Source of the DNA: Paraliobacillus zengyii
Lineage (GTDB): Bacteria; Bacillota; Bacilli; Bacillales; Amphibacillaceae
Reading direction: 5' to 3'
DNA length: 64,000 bases
NCBI RefSeq assembly: GCF_003268595.1
Contig: NZ_CP029797.1
Location: 1,881,501-1,945,500, forward strand
Translations under genes and position numbers: made by a program
Shown: positions 1 to 8,700 of the stretch, piece by piece
Layout of the letters: every line of letters begins with the position of its first letter
How positions within the stretch are numbered: position 1 is the first letter of the stretch
Notes under the pieces: generated by a model
What the model saw: the letters and a program-made list of their open reading frames with translations, nothing else
Databases searched by the model: none
What the model was told of the DNA's origin: nothing

Positions 1-1
1 G

Positions 2-1468
2 AAAAAAACGGGAACATTAATTCACTTTAAACCTGATAAATCTATTTTTTCATCGACAACATATCAACAGGAAATGTTGGCAGAACGATTAAGAGAATCA
101 GCCTTTTTGTTAAAAGGTTTGGAAATAGTTCTTCATGATGAGCGAAGTGAAAAAATTGAATCTTACTGCTATCCAGATGGATTAAAATCATTTGTAGAAT
201 ATCTAAATGAAGAAAAAGATGTTTTACATCCGGTTGTATCATTCGAAGGTGAGAACCAAGATATGGAAGTAGATTTTGCTTTTCAATTCAATGATGGTTA
301 CGCTGAAAGTATGCTCTCATTTGTTAATAACGTAAGAACAAAAGATGGTGGAACACACGAATCAGGTGCTAGATCAGGTGTTACACGCGTATTTAATGAA
401 TATGCAAGAAAGACAAACTTGCTAAAAGAAAAAGATAAAAATTTAGAAGGAAACGATATAAGAGAAGGCTTTACTGCGATAATTTCGGTTCGGATCCAAG
501 AAGCCAAATTACAATTTGAAGGACAAACAAAAGGCAAACTAGGAACATCAGAAGCTAGATCTGCAGTAGATGCAGTTGTATCTGAGAATATTTCTTATTT
601 TATGGAGGAAAACCCTGATATAGCGCTAATGTTACTTAAAAAAGCTGTCCGAGCAAAAGAGGCTCGCGAAGCAGCGCGCAAAGCTAGGGAAGATGCACGT
701 AGTGGTAAGAAAAAGAAACGAAGAGATTCATTACTAAGCGGTAAGTTAACACCAGCACAATCTAAAAATGCAGAAAAGAATGAACTGTATCTCGTAGAGG
801 GTGATTCAGCTGGTGGATCCGCTAAACAAGGAAGAGACCGAAGATTCCAAGCTGTTCTGCCTCTTCGTGGAAAAGTAATTAATACTGAAAAAGCAAAACT
901 TGCAGACGTACTGAAAAATGAAGAAATTTCAACCATTATTCATACAATAGGTGCTGGTGTAGGTGGCGATTTTAATATAGATGATGTACAGTACAATAAA
1001 ATTGTAATCATGACCGATGCAGATACAGATGGTGCACATATTCAAGTATTACTACTTACATTCTTTTATCGATATATGCGACCTTTAATCGAATCTGGAA
1101 AAGTATTTATAGCTTTGCCACCGCTATATAAAGTTTCTAAAGGTAAAGGTAAGAAAGAAGTGGTTCATTATGCTTGGAACGAAGATGAAATGAAAAAAGT
1201 AATAAAAGAGTTGAAAACCGGTTATTTACTACAACGCTATAAAGGTTTAGGTGAGATGAATGCAGATCAACTATGGGAAACGACAATGCGTCCAGACACA
1301 AGAACGCTAATTCGTGTAACAATTGATGACTTAGCACGTGCAGAACGTCGTGTAACCACGTTAATGGGTGATAAAGTCGCACCTAGACGTAAATGGATTG
1401 AAACCAATGTTGCATTCGGTTTAGAAGAAGATTCAAATATAATGGATAATGAAAATATTCATTCCTAG
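2..1468 (+). CDS. parE: DNA topoisomerase IV subunit B (ParE), 5' truncated by window edge
   Basis: ATPase subunit of topoisomerase IV, which decatenates daughter chromosomes with ParC. The reading frame is open from base 2, so the gene begins upstream; 488 residues are visible of about 650 usual for the family, and the N-terminal ATP-binding half of the GHKL domain is missing. Visible parts are the transducer domain, then the TOPRIM domain with EGDSAGG (near base 800) and the metal-binding DADTDGAHI (near 1015), and the C-terminal QRYKGLGEMN block near 1240. The PLRGKVINTEKA segment near 860 is typical of ParE/GyrB. Pairing with a ParC-type subunit 15 bp downstream decides ParE over GyrB. 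The internal ATG at 74 is not the start, because family-like sequence continues upstream of it. Confidence 0.96.
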   Translation, partial: KKTGTLIHFKPDKSIFSSTTYQQEMLAERLRESAFLLKGLEIVLHDERSEKIESYCYPDGLKSFVEYLNEEKDVLHPVVSFEGENQDMEVDFAFQFNDGYAESMLSFVNNVRTKDGGTHESGARSGVTRVFNEYARKTNLLKEKDKNLEGNDIREGFTAIISVRIQEAKLQFEGQTKGKLGTSEARSAVDAVVSENISYFMEENPDIALMLLKKAVRAKEAREAARKAREDARSGKKKKRRDSLLSGKLTPAQSKNAEKNELYLVEGDSAGGSAKQGRDRRFQAVLPLRGKVINTEKAKLADVLKNEEISTIIHTIGAGVGGDFNIDDVQYNKIVIMTDADTDGAHIQVLLLTFFYRYMRPLIESGKVFIALPPLYKVSKGKGKKEVVHYAWNEDEMKKVIKELKTGYLLQRYKGLGEMNADQLWETTMRPDTRTLIRVTIDDLARAERRVTTLMGDKVAPRRKWIETNVAFGLEEDSNIMDNENIHS

Positions 1469-1483
1469 TAGGGGGTAAGCTTT

Positions 1484-3943
1484 TTGGCTTCAACAGAGAA
1501 ATTTCTTGATTTACCATTAGAAGATGTGATTGGAGACCGTTTTGGTCGATATAGTAAATATATTATTCAAGATCGTGCATTACCAGATGCACGAGATGGT
1601 TTAAAACCAGTTCAACGACGAATTTTGTTTGCTATGCATGAAGAGAAGAATACGTTTGATAAAGCTTTCCGGAAAGCGGCAAAAACAGTCGGTAACGTAA
1701 TTGGTAATTATCATCCACATGGCGATAGTTCCGTTTATGAAGCAATGGTTAGATTAAGTCAAACTTGGAAGGTTAGAAACGTATTAGTAGAAATGCATGG
1801 TAACAACGGTAGTGTCGATGGTGATCCACCAGCCGCTATGCGTTATACCGAAGCAAGACTATCAAGTATTAGTTCTGAGTTATTACGTGATATAGATAAA
1901 GAAACCGTGGATTATATTCCGAACTTTGATGATACAATTGATGAACCTGTTGTATTACCAGCACGGTTTCCTAACCTATTAGTCAATGGTTCTACTGGGA
2001 TATCAGCTGGTTATGCAACAGATATGCCACCACATAATCTAGATGAAGTAATTGATGCAGTTATTAAGAAAATTGAAAATCCAAACATTACAATAGAGCA
2101 AATAATGAAAATTATGAAAGGACCTGACTTTCCCACAGGTGGTATTATTCAAGGGGTAGAAGGTCTAAAATCTGCATATGAAACAGGTAAAGGTAAGATC
2201 ATGGTTAGAGGTAGAGCAAAAGTTGAACCTTTACGTGGAAATAGAGAGCAAATCGTTATAGATGAGATACCTTATGAGGTAAACAAAGCAGTACTCGTAA
2301 AACGAATGGATGAATTACGACTTGATCGAAAAGTAGAAGGTATAGCAGAAGTTCGTGATGAGACAGACCGAACGGGGCTTCGAATCGTAATTGAACTGAA
2401 GAAAGATGCTGATAGCGAAGGAATTTTACATTTTTTATATAAGAGTACTGATTTACAAATTACGTATCATCTTAATATGGTTGCAATAAAAGATAAAACG
2501 CCAATGTTATTAAGTCTTACAGAATTACTTGACGCGTATATTGCGCATCAAAAAGAGGTTGTAACTAGACAATCCACATATGATTTAAGAAAAGCAAAAG
2601 AACGGGCACATATTGTAGAAGGTTTAATTAAAGCCATCTCCATTCTCGATGAATTAATTACTACGATTCGAGCTTCAAATGACAAACAAGATGCTAAAAG
2701 ACGGATTCAGGATGCATACGGCTTTTCTAATGAGCAAGCAGAAGCAATTGTAAACTTACAATTATATCGTTTAACAAACACTGATATCACGTCTTTAGAA
2801 GAAGAAGCTGCAGTATTGCGTGCTAAAATTGAAGAACTAGAAGCAATTTTAGGAGATGAAAAGAAATTATTTTCTGTTATTAAAAATGATTTAAAACAAA
2901 TTAAAAAGAAATATGCAACACCACGCATGACAAAGATTGAAAATAAGATTGAAGAGTTAAAGATTAATTTAGAAGTAATGGTTGCAAGTGAAGATGTATT
3001 AGTTTCCGTTACAAGAGACGGTTATTTAAAACGAACAAGCTTACGTTCCTATGCTGCTTCAAATGGGAAAGACTTGGCAATTAAAGATGAAGATCACTTG
3101 GTAGGTCTATTAGAGGTGAACACAACAGATACTGTCTTACTTTTCACTAATAAAGGAAGGTATATTTATGCGCCAGTTCACAAACTACCAGATATAAGAT
3201 GGAAAGACCTTGGCCAACATATCTCAAATGTCGCAGCTATTGATAAAGGTGAAAATATAATAAGAGTCATACCAATTAGACAGTTTACTGAAGAAAGTTA
3301 TTTAGTTTTCTTCACCAAAAACGGCATGATTAAACGTAGTGAATTGAGTTTATATGAGGCACAACGTTATTCAAAAGCCTTGGTAGCAATTAATTTAAAA
3401 GGTGATGACGAAGTGGTTAATGTTGCATTAACCACGGGAAATGACGAGGTATTTATTGCTACTGATCGTGGACTTGGATTATGGTACCCTGAATCAGAGG
3501 TAACGCCAGTCGGACAAAGAGCTGCAGGAGTAAAAGCTATCCAGCTTAAACAGGAGGAAAAAGTAGTCAATGGCGTTGTACTTGGTCAATCTAAGACAGG
3601 CATTAATATAGTAGTAATTACCCAAAGAGGTGCTGCAAAACGAATGACTTTAAATGATTTTGAATTGTCGTCACGCGCTAAACGCGGTCAAAGTATGTTA
3701 CGCGAATTAAAGAAAAAGCCGCACCGCATCGTAGGATTTGTTTGTACGACCAAAGAAGATTCTGTACAATTCATGACCAATTCTGGTGTGAAACATCCAT
3801 TATATCCAATGGAATTAAGTACAAGTGACCGATATAGCAATGGTTCATTTGTAATTGACACGGATATAGAAGGTGAAATTGTTGACGTGTGGAAACAAGC
3901 CAATTATGTAAAAGTGTTTGAAGCAGATGATTCAACTGATTAA
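1484..3943 (+). CDS. parC: DNA topoisomerase IV subunit A (ParC)
   Basis: DNA cleavage/religation subunit of topoisomerase IV, 819 residues, a normal Gram-positive ParC length. The start is TTG at 1484 behind a GGGGG ribosome binding site, 15 bp after parE, so the two form an operon. The catalytic tyrosine is Y121 in AAMRYTEARLS. The quinolone-resistance region reads HPHGDSSVYEAM, with Ser82 and Glu86 at the positions equivalent to S80 and E84 of Staphylococcus aureus GrlA; both are wild type, so no target-site quinolone resistance is visible here. The C-terminal half carries the repeated beta-pinwheel blades expected for wrapping DNA. A terminator follows at 3991. Confidence 0.97.
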   Translation: MASTEKFLDLPLEDVIGDRFGRYSKYIIQDRALPDARDGLKPVQRRILFAMHEEKNTFDKAFRKAAKTVGNVIGNYHPHGDSSVYEAMVRLSQTWKVRNVLVEMHGNNGSVDGDPPAAMRYTEARLSSISSELLRDIDKETVDYIPNFDDTIDEPVVLPARFPNLLVNGSTGISAGYATDMPPHNLDEVIDAVIKKIENPNITIEQIMKIMKGPDFPTGGIIQGVEGLKSAYETGKGKIMVRGRAKVEPLRGNREQIVIDEIPYEVNKAVLVKRMDELRLDRKVEGIAEVRDETDRTGLRIVIELKKDADSEGILHFLYKSTDLQITYHLNMVAIKDKTPMLLSLTELLDAYIAHQKEVVTRQSTYDLRKAKERAHIVEGLIKAISILDELITTIRASNDKQDAKRRIQDAYGFSNEQAEAIVNLQLYRLTNTDITSLEEEAAVLRAKIEELEAILGDEKKLFSVIKNDLKQIKKKYATPRMTKIENKIEELKINLEVMVASEDVLVSVTRDGYLKRTSLRSYAASNGKDLAIKDEDHLVGLLEVNTTDTVLLFTNKGRYIYAPVHKLPDIRWKDLGQHISNVAAIDKGENIIRVIPIRQFTEESYLVFFTKNGMIKRSELSLYEAQRYSKALVAINLKGDDEVVNVALTTGNDEVFIATDRGLGLWYPESEVTPVGQRAAGVKAIQLKQEEKVVNGVVLGQSKTGINIVVITQRGAAKRMTLNDFELSSRAKRGQSMLRELKKKPHRIVGFVCTTKEDSVQFMTNSGVKHPLYPMELSTSDRYSNGSFVIDTDIEGEIVDVWKQANYVKVFEADDSTD

Positions 3944-3990
3944 TCAGATATGATTTAAAGTTAGAAGCGAATTTAATCTATTTTTTCAGA

Positions 3991-4028
3991 AGCAAAACAA
4001 CGTGAAATAACTGTTGTTTTGCTTTTTT
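3991..4028 (+). terminator. Rho-independent terminator of parEC
   Basis: Perfect 11-bp stem AGCAAAACAAC / GTTGTTTTGCT with an 11-nt loop, followed by six T. It lies 47 bp after parC. Confidence 0.85.
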
Positions 4029-4113
4029 ATACTTATTAGGCAATTTAGTTTTTATTCAAGATAAGAAATGGTATGATTTTAACAGTTAGTATAGAGATAA
4101 AGGGGTTTTAAAA

Positions 4114-4575
4114 ATGGAGAAACGATTATTTCGGGATGCAATGGGGAAATTTGCTACTGGTATTACAGTAGTATCAACAAATTACCAAAATGAAGTAAAA
4201 GGCATAACGGTTAATTCTTTCATGTCATTATCATTAGATCCAACATTAATAGCAATTTCTATTGATAAAACGGCATCAATGTATGACATTTTACAAGAGG
4301 CAAATACATTCGGTATTAGTGTTTTAAGTGAAAATCAAAAGGAAGAATCAATGATTTATGCAAATCAAAAAGAAGTAGACCAACCAGTTAAATTTACAGA
4401 TCTAGCAGGAACTCCTGTATTAAATAATGCATTAGTTCAACTATCTTGTGAAAAAGAATCCGCTGTTGAAGCTGGTGACCACATGATTTTCATCGCAAAA
4501 GTCAATGATCTAAAAATAGCTGATGGGAATCCTTTATTGTATTTTAGTGGAAGCTATCAACAATTAGATAAGTAA
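4114..4575 (+). CDS. Flavin reductase-like (DIM6/NTAB, HpaC-type) FMN-binding protein
   Basis: Predicted FMN-binding flavin reductase domain protein of 153 residues, one domain long. The N-terminus (FRDAMGKFATGITVVST) followed by KGITVNSFMSLSLDPTLIAISI is the typical flavin-binding start of this family, and it ends with the LLYFSGSY motif. Such proteins supply reduced flavin to two-component monooxygenases or reduce flavins themselves; the physiological partner is unknown. Two luciferase-like monooxygenases are encoded in this window (15.9 and 33.6 kb) but not next to it. The start is ATG with AAAGGGG upstream. The next gene follows after 19 bp, so co-transcription is likely. Confidence 0.85.
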   Translation: MEKRLFRDAMGKFATGITVVSTNYQNEVKGITVNSFMSLSLDPTLIAISIDKTASMYDILQEANTFGISVLSENQKEESMIYANQKEVDQPVKFTDLAGTPVLNNALVQLSCEKESAVEAGDHMIFIAKVNDLKIADGNPLLYFSGSYQQLDK

Positions 4576-4594
4576 TACGAAGGAAAATAAACTT

Positions 4595-5647
4595 ATGAGA
4601 AAATACTACGCAGATATAATTCAGTTTAGAGGTGACCACGAAGCATTTGGCTATGAACAAGGTAAATGGCTTCTTGGGTCACCCCTTTTTAAAATATACC
4701 AACAACAACATACTCGAACAAAAAGACCGCGTTTTGCCGTTAATACAGAAGAAGCAACGGACTGGTTAGCTGCTTTATTTCCTGCATTATTGAATGAATT
4801 AAAAGGAATATCCGCAGCAATTGGTTTTACAATAGAGCAAACAATAGAATTTTTTAGTGGTTATCAGCAAGAATGGAAACGATCAGGGTGTTCTATTTTA
4901 ACAGGTCCCGACTTTTTAATTCGAAATTACGATTTTCATCCTAAAACATATGAAGGTCGTTTTGCTATCTATCAACCTCCTTCAGCAAAAGGATATGCAA
5001 CGATTGGCGCGTCGCAACGTATAGTCGGTCGAGCCGATGGAATGAATGAAGTGGGTCTTACTGTTGGCTATAATTTTGTGAATCGTAGAAATCCTGGGAA
5101 TGGTTTTATTCCAACAATTATTACAAGAATGTTATTGGAACAATGTGCTACTAACGAAGAAGCAATTTCTTTAATTAAAAAGGTTCCACATCGCCATTCC
5201 TTTAACTATGTAATCGCTGATAAATTAGGAAATTCACATGTTATAGAAGCTACTGCTCAAGCTATTCGTGTGAAGGAAAGCAAAATTAGTACGAATCATT
5301 TCGATATGTTACCAGAAGCAAATCGTTATCATTTGGCAGATTCAAGACGAAGATATGCAATACTTAAGAAACAACCTGTTTATTCAATTAGAAAAGAGCA
5401 AGCATTTCAGTTATTTAATAATATCGAAGAAGAGATTTTTTCTAAAAAATACAGTCAATCAGCTGGTACATTACACACATCACTTTATGATCAGAAGAAT
5501 TTGGACGTTTATCTTGCTTTAGGTAATAACCGAAAGCCCACACCATTTTCATTTAAAAACTGGTTAGATGGTGAAAATACAACCATAAAAAAAGTTATAG
5601 GCGTAATCGATACGGATGAAAAAATGCCTTATATGGATGGTTTATAA
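4595..5647 (+). CDS. C45-type acyltransferase / Ntn-hydrolase family protein
   Basis: A 350-residue protein resembling the peptidase C45 (acyl-CoA:6-aminopenicillanate acyltransferase-like) branch of the Ntn hydrolases. The key motif is SGCSIL at residues 97-102; Cys99 would become the N-terminal nucleophile after autocleavage. It is followed by the family-typical RNYDFHP, GRADGMNEVGLTVG and, later, NYVIADKLGNSHVIEAT segments. No signal peptide is visible, so it is probably cytoplasmic. The substrate cannot be told from sequence; family members hydrolyse or transfer acyl groups on amides, choloyl conjugates or penicillins. It lies 19 bp behind the flavin reductase-like gene. The fold assignment is firm and the function open. 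Confidence 0.78.
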   Translation: MRKYYADIIQFRGDHEAFGYEQGKWLLGSPLFKIYQQQHTRTKRPRFAVNTEEATDWLAALFPALLNELKGISAAIGFTIEQTIEFFSGYQQEWKRSGCSILTGPDFLIRNYDFHPKTYEGRFAIYQPPSAKGYATIGASQRIVGRADGMNEVGLTVGYNFVNRRNPGNGFIPTIITRMLLEQCATNEEAISLIKKVPHRHSFNYVIADKLGNSHVIEATAQAIRVKESKISTNHFDMLPEANRYHLADSRRRYAILKKQPVYSIRKEQAFQLFNNIEEEIFSKKYSQSAGTLHTSLYDQKNLDVYLALGNNRKPTPFSFKNWLDGENTTIKKVIGVIDTDEKMPYMDGL

Positions 5648-5717
5648 TCAACATAACCAATGTATAGTATCTTAACACCTTCGTATACTTACTATATGAT
5701 ATGGAGGTGTTATTATA

Positions 5718-5846
5718 TTGCAAAAAGATATACAACAAATGAATGAATCAGACATAACTAACGAAGAGCAAGAAGGTATGAAAGAAACAGCAGAACAATT
5801 AAGAGATCAATTTATGGTTGGAACGATTGATCAAGTTAAATGGTGA
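5718..5846 (+). CDS. Small acidic protein, 42 residues, unknown function
   Basis: Short ORF starting at TTG 5718 behind a strong ATGGAGGTG ribosome binding site, ending at TGA 5844-5846, and followed at once by a terminator. The product is hydrophilic, acidic and Gln/Glu-rich (NEEQEGMKETAEQLRDQF), predicted helical, with no membrane segment or signal. The ribosome binding site and private terminator suggest a real gene. I do not recognise the family. Its own transcription unit lies between the C45 gene and the convergent hisJ. Confidence 0.6.
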   Translation: MQKDIQQMNESDITNEEQEGMKETAEQLRDQFMVGTIDQVKW

Positions 5847-5862
5847 AGAAAGATGCTTGACG

Positions 5863-5893
5863 AAGACCAAATCAAATAAGATTTGGTCTTTAT
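5863..5893 (+). terminator. Terminator after the 42-residue ORF
   Basis: Stem AAGACCAAATC / GATTTGGTCTT with a 6-nt loop and a T-rich tail. Confidence 0.75.
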
Positions 5894-5934
5894 TTCGCTC
5901 TCTATTAACAAATAGATCAAATTAGCCTATATAT

Positions 5935-5966
5935 AAAACGCTAGCTGTTCGTTCAGCTAGCGTTTT
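5935..5966 (-). terminator. Terminator of hisJ (minus strand)
   Basis: Inverted repeat AAAACGCTAGCTG / CAGCTAGCGTTTT with a 5-6 nt loop. Read on the minus strand it ends in TTTTATATAT. The hisJ stop codon lies inside the stem. Confidence 0.75.
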
Positions 5967-6796
5967 CCTAATCTATTTGGAATGGATAATACAATATCTT
6001 TTGATAGAGCATCGAAACCTCTACCAATTGTTCTTGAAACATGGCTATCTGAACCTATTACAAAAGGAATGGATAGTTGATTAGCTTTTGTTATAACCGA
6101 TTGATTTGGATAAATACGCATACAATGTTCTTTATAAAGACCTGCTGTATTCAAATCAAGTTGATATTCTTTTTCCTTGATTAAATATAATAGCTCGTCC
6201 GTTTGATAATCAAAAGAAGTTGTTGTAGGAAATAACTTCACAAATTTTTCAATTAAGGTTAGGTGCCCGATTCGTGTTGGTTTATATCTTCCCATGTCTT
6301 GTGTAATAGCTTGTTTTACGGTTTGATAATATTTTTTGTAAATTGCTTCAACTGAACCGAACAATCCAATAATACGAGCAAATTCTTCAACACTATAGTC
6401 GAGACAGACATATTTACCATTTGGGGCTTTTAACATATGGACAGATAGAATTGCGTCATCTATAAATGTGCCATATTGATTTAAGAATTTTTCTGTTTCT
6501 TCCTGATATCCTTCGATAAAATCAACTTCAAAGCCAATATAAATCGTGATTTTTTCTTGATATTTTAGTTTTAAACGATTTCCTTCTTTAAGATAACTTT
6601 TAACATCGTCAAGCTTCATCGCACTATCATTTGCCGGTGTTGGATCGGTAAAGTTAACCGGAAGTGGTGCATGTTCAGTAAAAGATATGTAATCGAGATC
6701 TTGCTCTATTGCTTTTAAAACATATTCCTCCATTAGATCCGAAGAACCATGGGGACAAAAGTTTGTATGTACATGAAAATCTCCGGTAACTTGCAT
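5957..6796 (-). CDS. hisJ: Histidinol-phosphatase, PHP family
   Basis: Predicted histidinol-phosphate phosphatase (eighth step of histidine synthesis) of the PHP superfamily, 279 residues. The N-terminal metal-binding motif is DFHVHTNFCPHGS, followed by SFTEHAPLP near residue 40; the later IGFEVDFIEG and the C-terminal GSDSHVSRTIGRGF segments complete the PHP metal site. The start ATG at 6796 follows a GGGAGGAA ribosome binding site. It is transcribed away from hisZ; the 159-bp gap between them holds both promoters. Its position next to an otherwise complete his operon supports this specificity over other PHP phosphoesterases. The terminator overlaps its 3' end. Confidence 0.9.
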   Translation of the reverse strand: MQVTGDFHVHTNFCPHGSSDLMEEYVLKAIEQDLDYISFTEHAPLPVNFTDPTPANDSAMKLDDVKSYLKEGNRLKLKYQEKITIYIGFEVDFIEGYQEETEKFLNQYGTFIDDAILSVHMLKAPNGKYVCLDYSVEEFARIIGLFGSVEAIYKKYYQTVKQAITQDMGRYKPTRIGHLTLIEKFVKLFPTTTSFDYQTDELLYLIKEKEYQLDLNTAGLYKEHCMRIYPNQSVITKANQLSIPFVIGSDSHVSRTIGRGFDALSKDIVLSIPNRLGKR

Positions 6797-6859
6797 TTGT
6801 CATTCCTCCCTTTCTTAATTCTATCTTAAATAGTATAGTTAAAAAAGAAAAGTTTTTTA

Positions 6860-6887
6860 TTGACGAGAATAGGAACCACGTGATAGT
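6860..6887 (+). promoter_or_regulatory. Candidate sigma-A promoter of the his operon
   Basis: TTGACG (6860-6865), a 16-bp spacer and GATAGT (6882-6887). The -10 is only 4 of 6, so this is tentative. The palindrome at 6903 would lie just downstream of the start point. Confidence 0.4.
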
Positions 6888-6902
6888 GTATAAATAATCA
6901 GA

Positions 6903-6922
6903 CACTTTACTTAAGTAAAGTG
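6903..6922 (+). promoter_or_regulatory. 20-bp perfect palindrome, candidate operator of the his operon
   Basis: Arms CACTTTACTT / AAGTAAAGTG with no spacer, 33 bp upstream of the hisZ ATG. It has no T-run, so it is not a terminator. It is best read as the binding site of a dimeric repressor. A TrpR-family regulator (YerC/HisR) has been proposed for his operons in Bacilli; assigning this site to it is inference. Confidence 0.5.
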
Positions 6923-6955
6923 GTAACGCAATAAAGAAAATAGGATGTGTCTTAT

Positions 6956-8083
6956 ATGTTTTTACCAGCTGGAAGCCAAGATGAAATCGGAAAAAAGTTA
7001 GATAATCGATCAAAAGCGTATGAAATATTTCGAGATGTTGTAACGTCTCGAAATTATAAAGCAATTTCTACACCAGTTGTGGAATATGCAAATACGTTTA
7101 CCAACGAACATGTTGGGATGAAGTTACATGCCATGTTGAAATGGTTTAATCGCGAAGGTGAAATAGAAGTACTCCGCGCTGATTGGACCACAGCAATCGC
7201 TCGAGCGCTAATCAATCAACATCCGAAACAATTAAAATGGTCGTATCAAGGATCAGTGTTCCGTAATGATAAAGATGGGATAGAAAGCAGACAAGCGGGT
7301 ATTGAAATTATACGTACAACACCATTTCTAGGTGAGAGTGAAAGTTTATTTACTGCTGTTACTTATTTAAATGCATTAGAGATAAAGGATTATTTAATTG
7401 AACTAGGCCATACTGGCATATTTGATGAATTAACAACTCCCTTAGAATTAAACAAAGCAGAGGAAGATCAATTACGACAGGCAATGCATGATAAACGAAG
7501 AGATGTAGTCTATCAAATTGCAACAGATAAAGGACATCCAGTTATAGCTAATCAACTTACACAAGTGATTGAAGCATATGGTACGATTAATGAAATAGAG
7601 AAATATGAAACGATCTGGGCAAGTAACCCACGACTAGTAAAAATACTACATCATTTGAAGCAACTAGCTACAGTTCTCAAGGGACTAGGTATTGATGAAG
7701 TATTAGTAGATTTAGGCCGCGTTAAAAACTTACCGTATTACAGTGGTACGATGTTTAGAGGTTATTTAAAAGAGAATGGTGCTACATGTTTTTCTGGTGG
7801 TCGTTATGATAAGCTTTATGAACAATTTAATGAAAAAATTTCTGCAGTTGGTCTAGCATTTGATGTTGATGTGCTAGCAGACCAATTAAACAATGTAACG
7901 GAAAGAGAAAGCATCTGTATCATAGCATCAGAAGAATCACATGTATTTGCAGAGCGCTTACGAGCATCTTACTCAAATTACATTGTAGATATTCAATATA
8001 CATTAATGGATGAACATGACTATGATAAAATTATAAGAATTATCACGGACAATAATAATGAATTTAGGGTGATAGAAGAATGA
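6956..8083 (+). CDS. hisZ: ATP phosphoribosyltransferase regulatory subunit HisZ
   Basis: Histidyl-tRNA synthetase-like paralogue that joins short-form HisG to make the active, histidine-feedback-regulated first enzyme of the pathway. It is 375 residues from ATG 6956, chosen because AGGA lies 9-10 bp upstream and homologues begin close to MFLPAGSQDE; a GTG nine bases earlier is too close to the ribosome binding site. It shows the class-II synthetase-like core (LRADWTTAIAR, then YQGSVFRNDKDGIESRQAGIE) and a C-terminal FSGGRYDKLYEQF block, but is shorter than HisS, with no anticodon-binding domain. It is the first gene of the operon and overlaps hisG by 4 bp (ATGA). Confidence 0.93.
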   Translation: MFLPAGSQDEIGKKLDNRSKAYEIFRDVVTSRNYKAISTPVVEYANTFTNEHVGMKLHAMLKWFNREGEIEVLRADWTTAIARALINQHPKQLKWSYQGSVFRNDKDGIESRQAGIEIIRTTPFLGESESLFTAVTYLNALEIKDYLIELGHTGIFDELTTPLELNKAEEDQLRQAMHDKRRDVVYQIATDKGHPVIANQLTQVIEAYGTINEIEKYETIWASNPRLVKILHHLKQLATVLKGLGIDEVLVDLGRVKNLPYYSGTMFRGYLKENGATCFSGGRYDKLYEQFNEKISAVGLAFDVDVLADQLNNVTERESICIIASEESHVFAERLRASYSNYIVDIQYTLMDEHDYDKIIRIITDNNNEFRVIEE

Positions 8084-8700
8084 AACCATGTATTGCATTA
8101 ACTAAAGGTCGATTAGAAGAGCAATTTCTCGCATTTTTTAAATCGCTAGATTATAATATTGAACCACTTGTTAATAAAGGCCGAAAATTGCGTGTGGAAA
8201 CAGATGAATTTCAATTTATTTTTGCTAAAGGACCTGATGTAACAACATATGTGGAACACGGAATTGCTGATTTAGGCATTGTTGGTGGTGATATTTTAGC
8301 AGAATTTCAACCAGATGTTTTTGATTTATTACCATTACCATTTGGACAGTGTAGAATGGCAGTTGCTACGGAAAAAGGTAAAGTTTGGCCAGATCACAAG
8401 AAAAAAATCGCAAGTAAATATACTGGGATTACAAAAGAATATTTTCGTAATAAAGGTGAATCTGTAGAAATCATTAAATTAGAAGGTTCTGTTGAATTAG
8501 CTCCAATTTTAGGGTTGGCAGATGGAATTGTTGATATAGTAGAAACTGGAACGACATTAAAGGAAAATGGCTTAGTTGTTCAAGAAGAATTCTTTTCATT
8601 CAGTGCACGTTGCATTGCAAACCGCTCTTCATTAAAAATTAAAAGAGAGGCACTTGCTCCAATTATTCAAGCCTTCAAGCAAAAGGAGGAATTGGTATGA
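8080..8700 (+). CDS. hisG: ATP phosphoribosyltransferase, short catalytic form
   Basis: Condenses ATP and PRPP to phosphoribosyl-ATP, the first committed step of histidine synthesis. At 206 residues it is the short form lacking the C-terminal regulatory domain, which is why hisZ is needed. The N-terminal ALTKGRLEEQ and the PRPP-loop region DGIVDIVETGTTLKENGL (near residue 150) are diagnostic. It overlaps hisZ upstream and hisD downstream by 4 bp each, implying translational coupling. Confidence 0.96.
   Translation: MKPCIALTKGRLEEQFLAFFKSLDYNIEPLVNKGRKLRVETDEFQFIFAKGPDVTTYVEHGIADLGIVGGDILAEFQPDVFDLLPLPFGQCRMAVATEKGKVWPDHKKKIASKYTGITKEYFRNKGESVEIIKLEGSVELAPILGLADGIVDIVETGTTLKENGLVVQEEFFSFSARCIANRSSLKIKREALAPIIQAFKQKEELV

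Noticed and set aside
298..936. Antisense ORFs inside parE and similar ones in gltA, hisD, proB, cysK and elsewhere
   Set aside because: They are shadows of conserved coding frames, without ribosome binding sites or recognisable products.
6903..6945. T-box-like TGGTAACGC after the palindrome before hisZ
   Set aside because: Only about 100 bp of leader exist, with no Stem I and no terminator; the match is partial.
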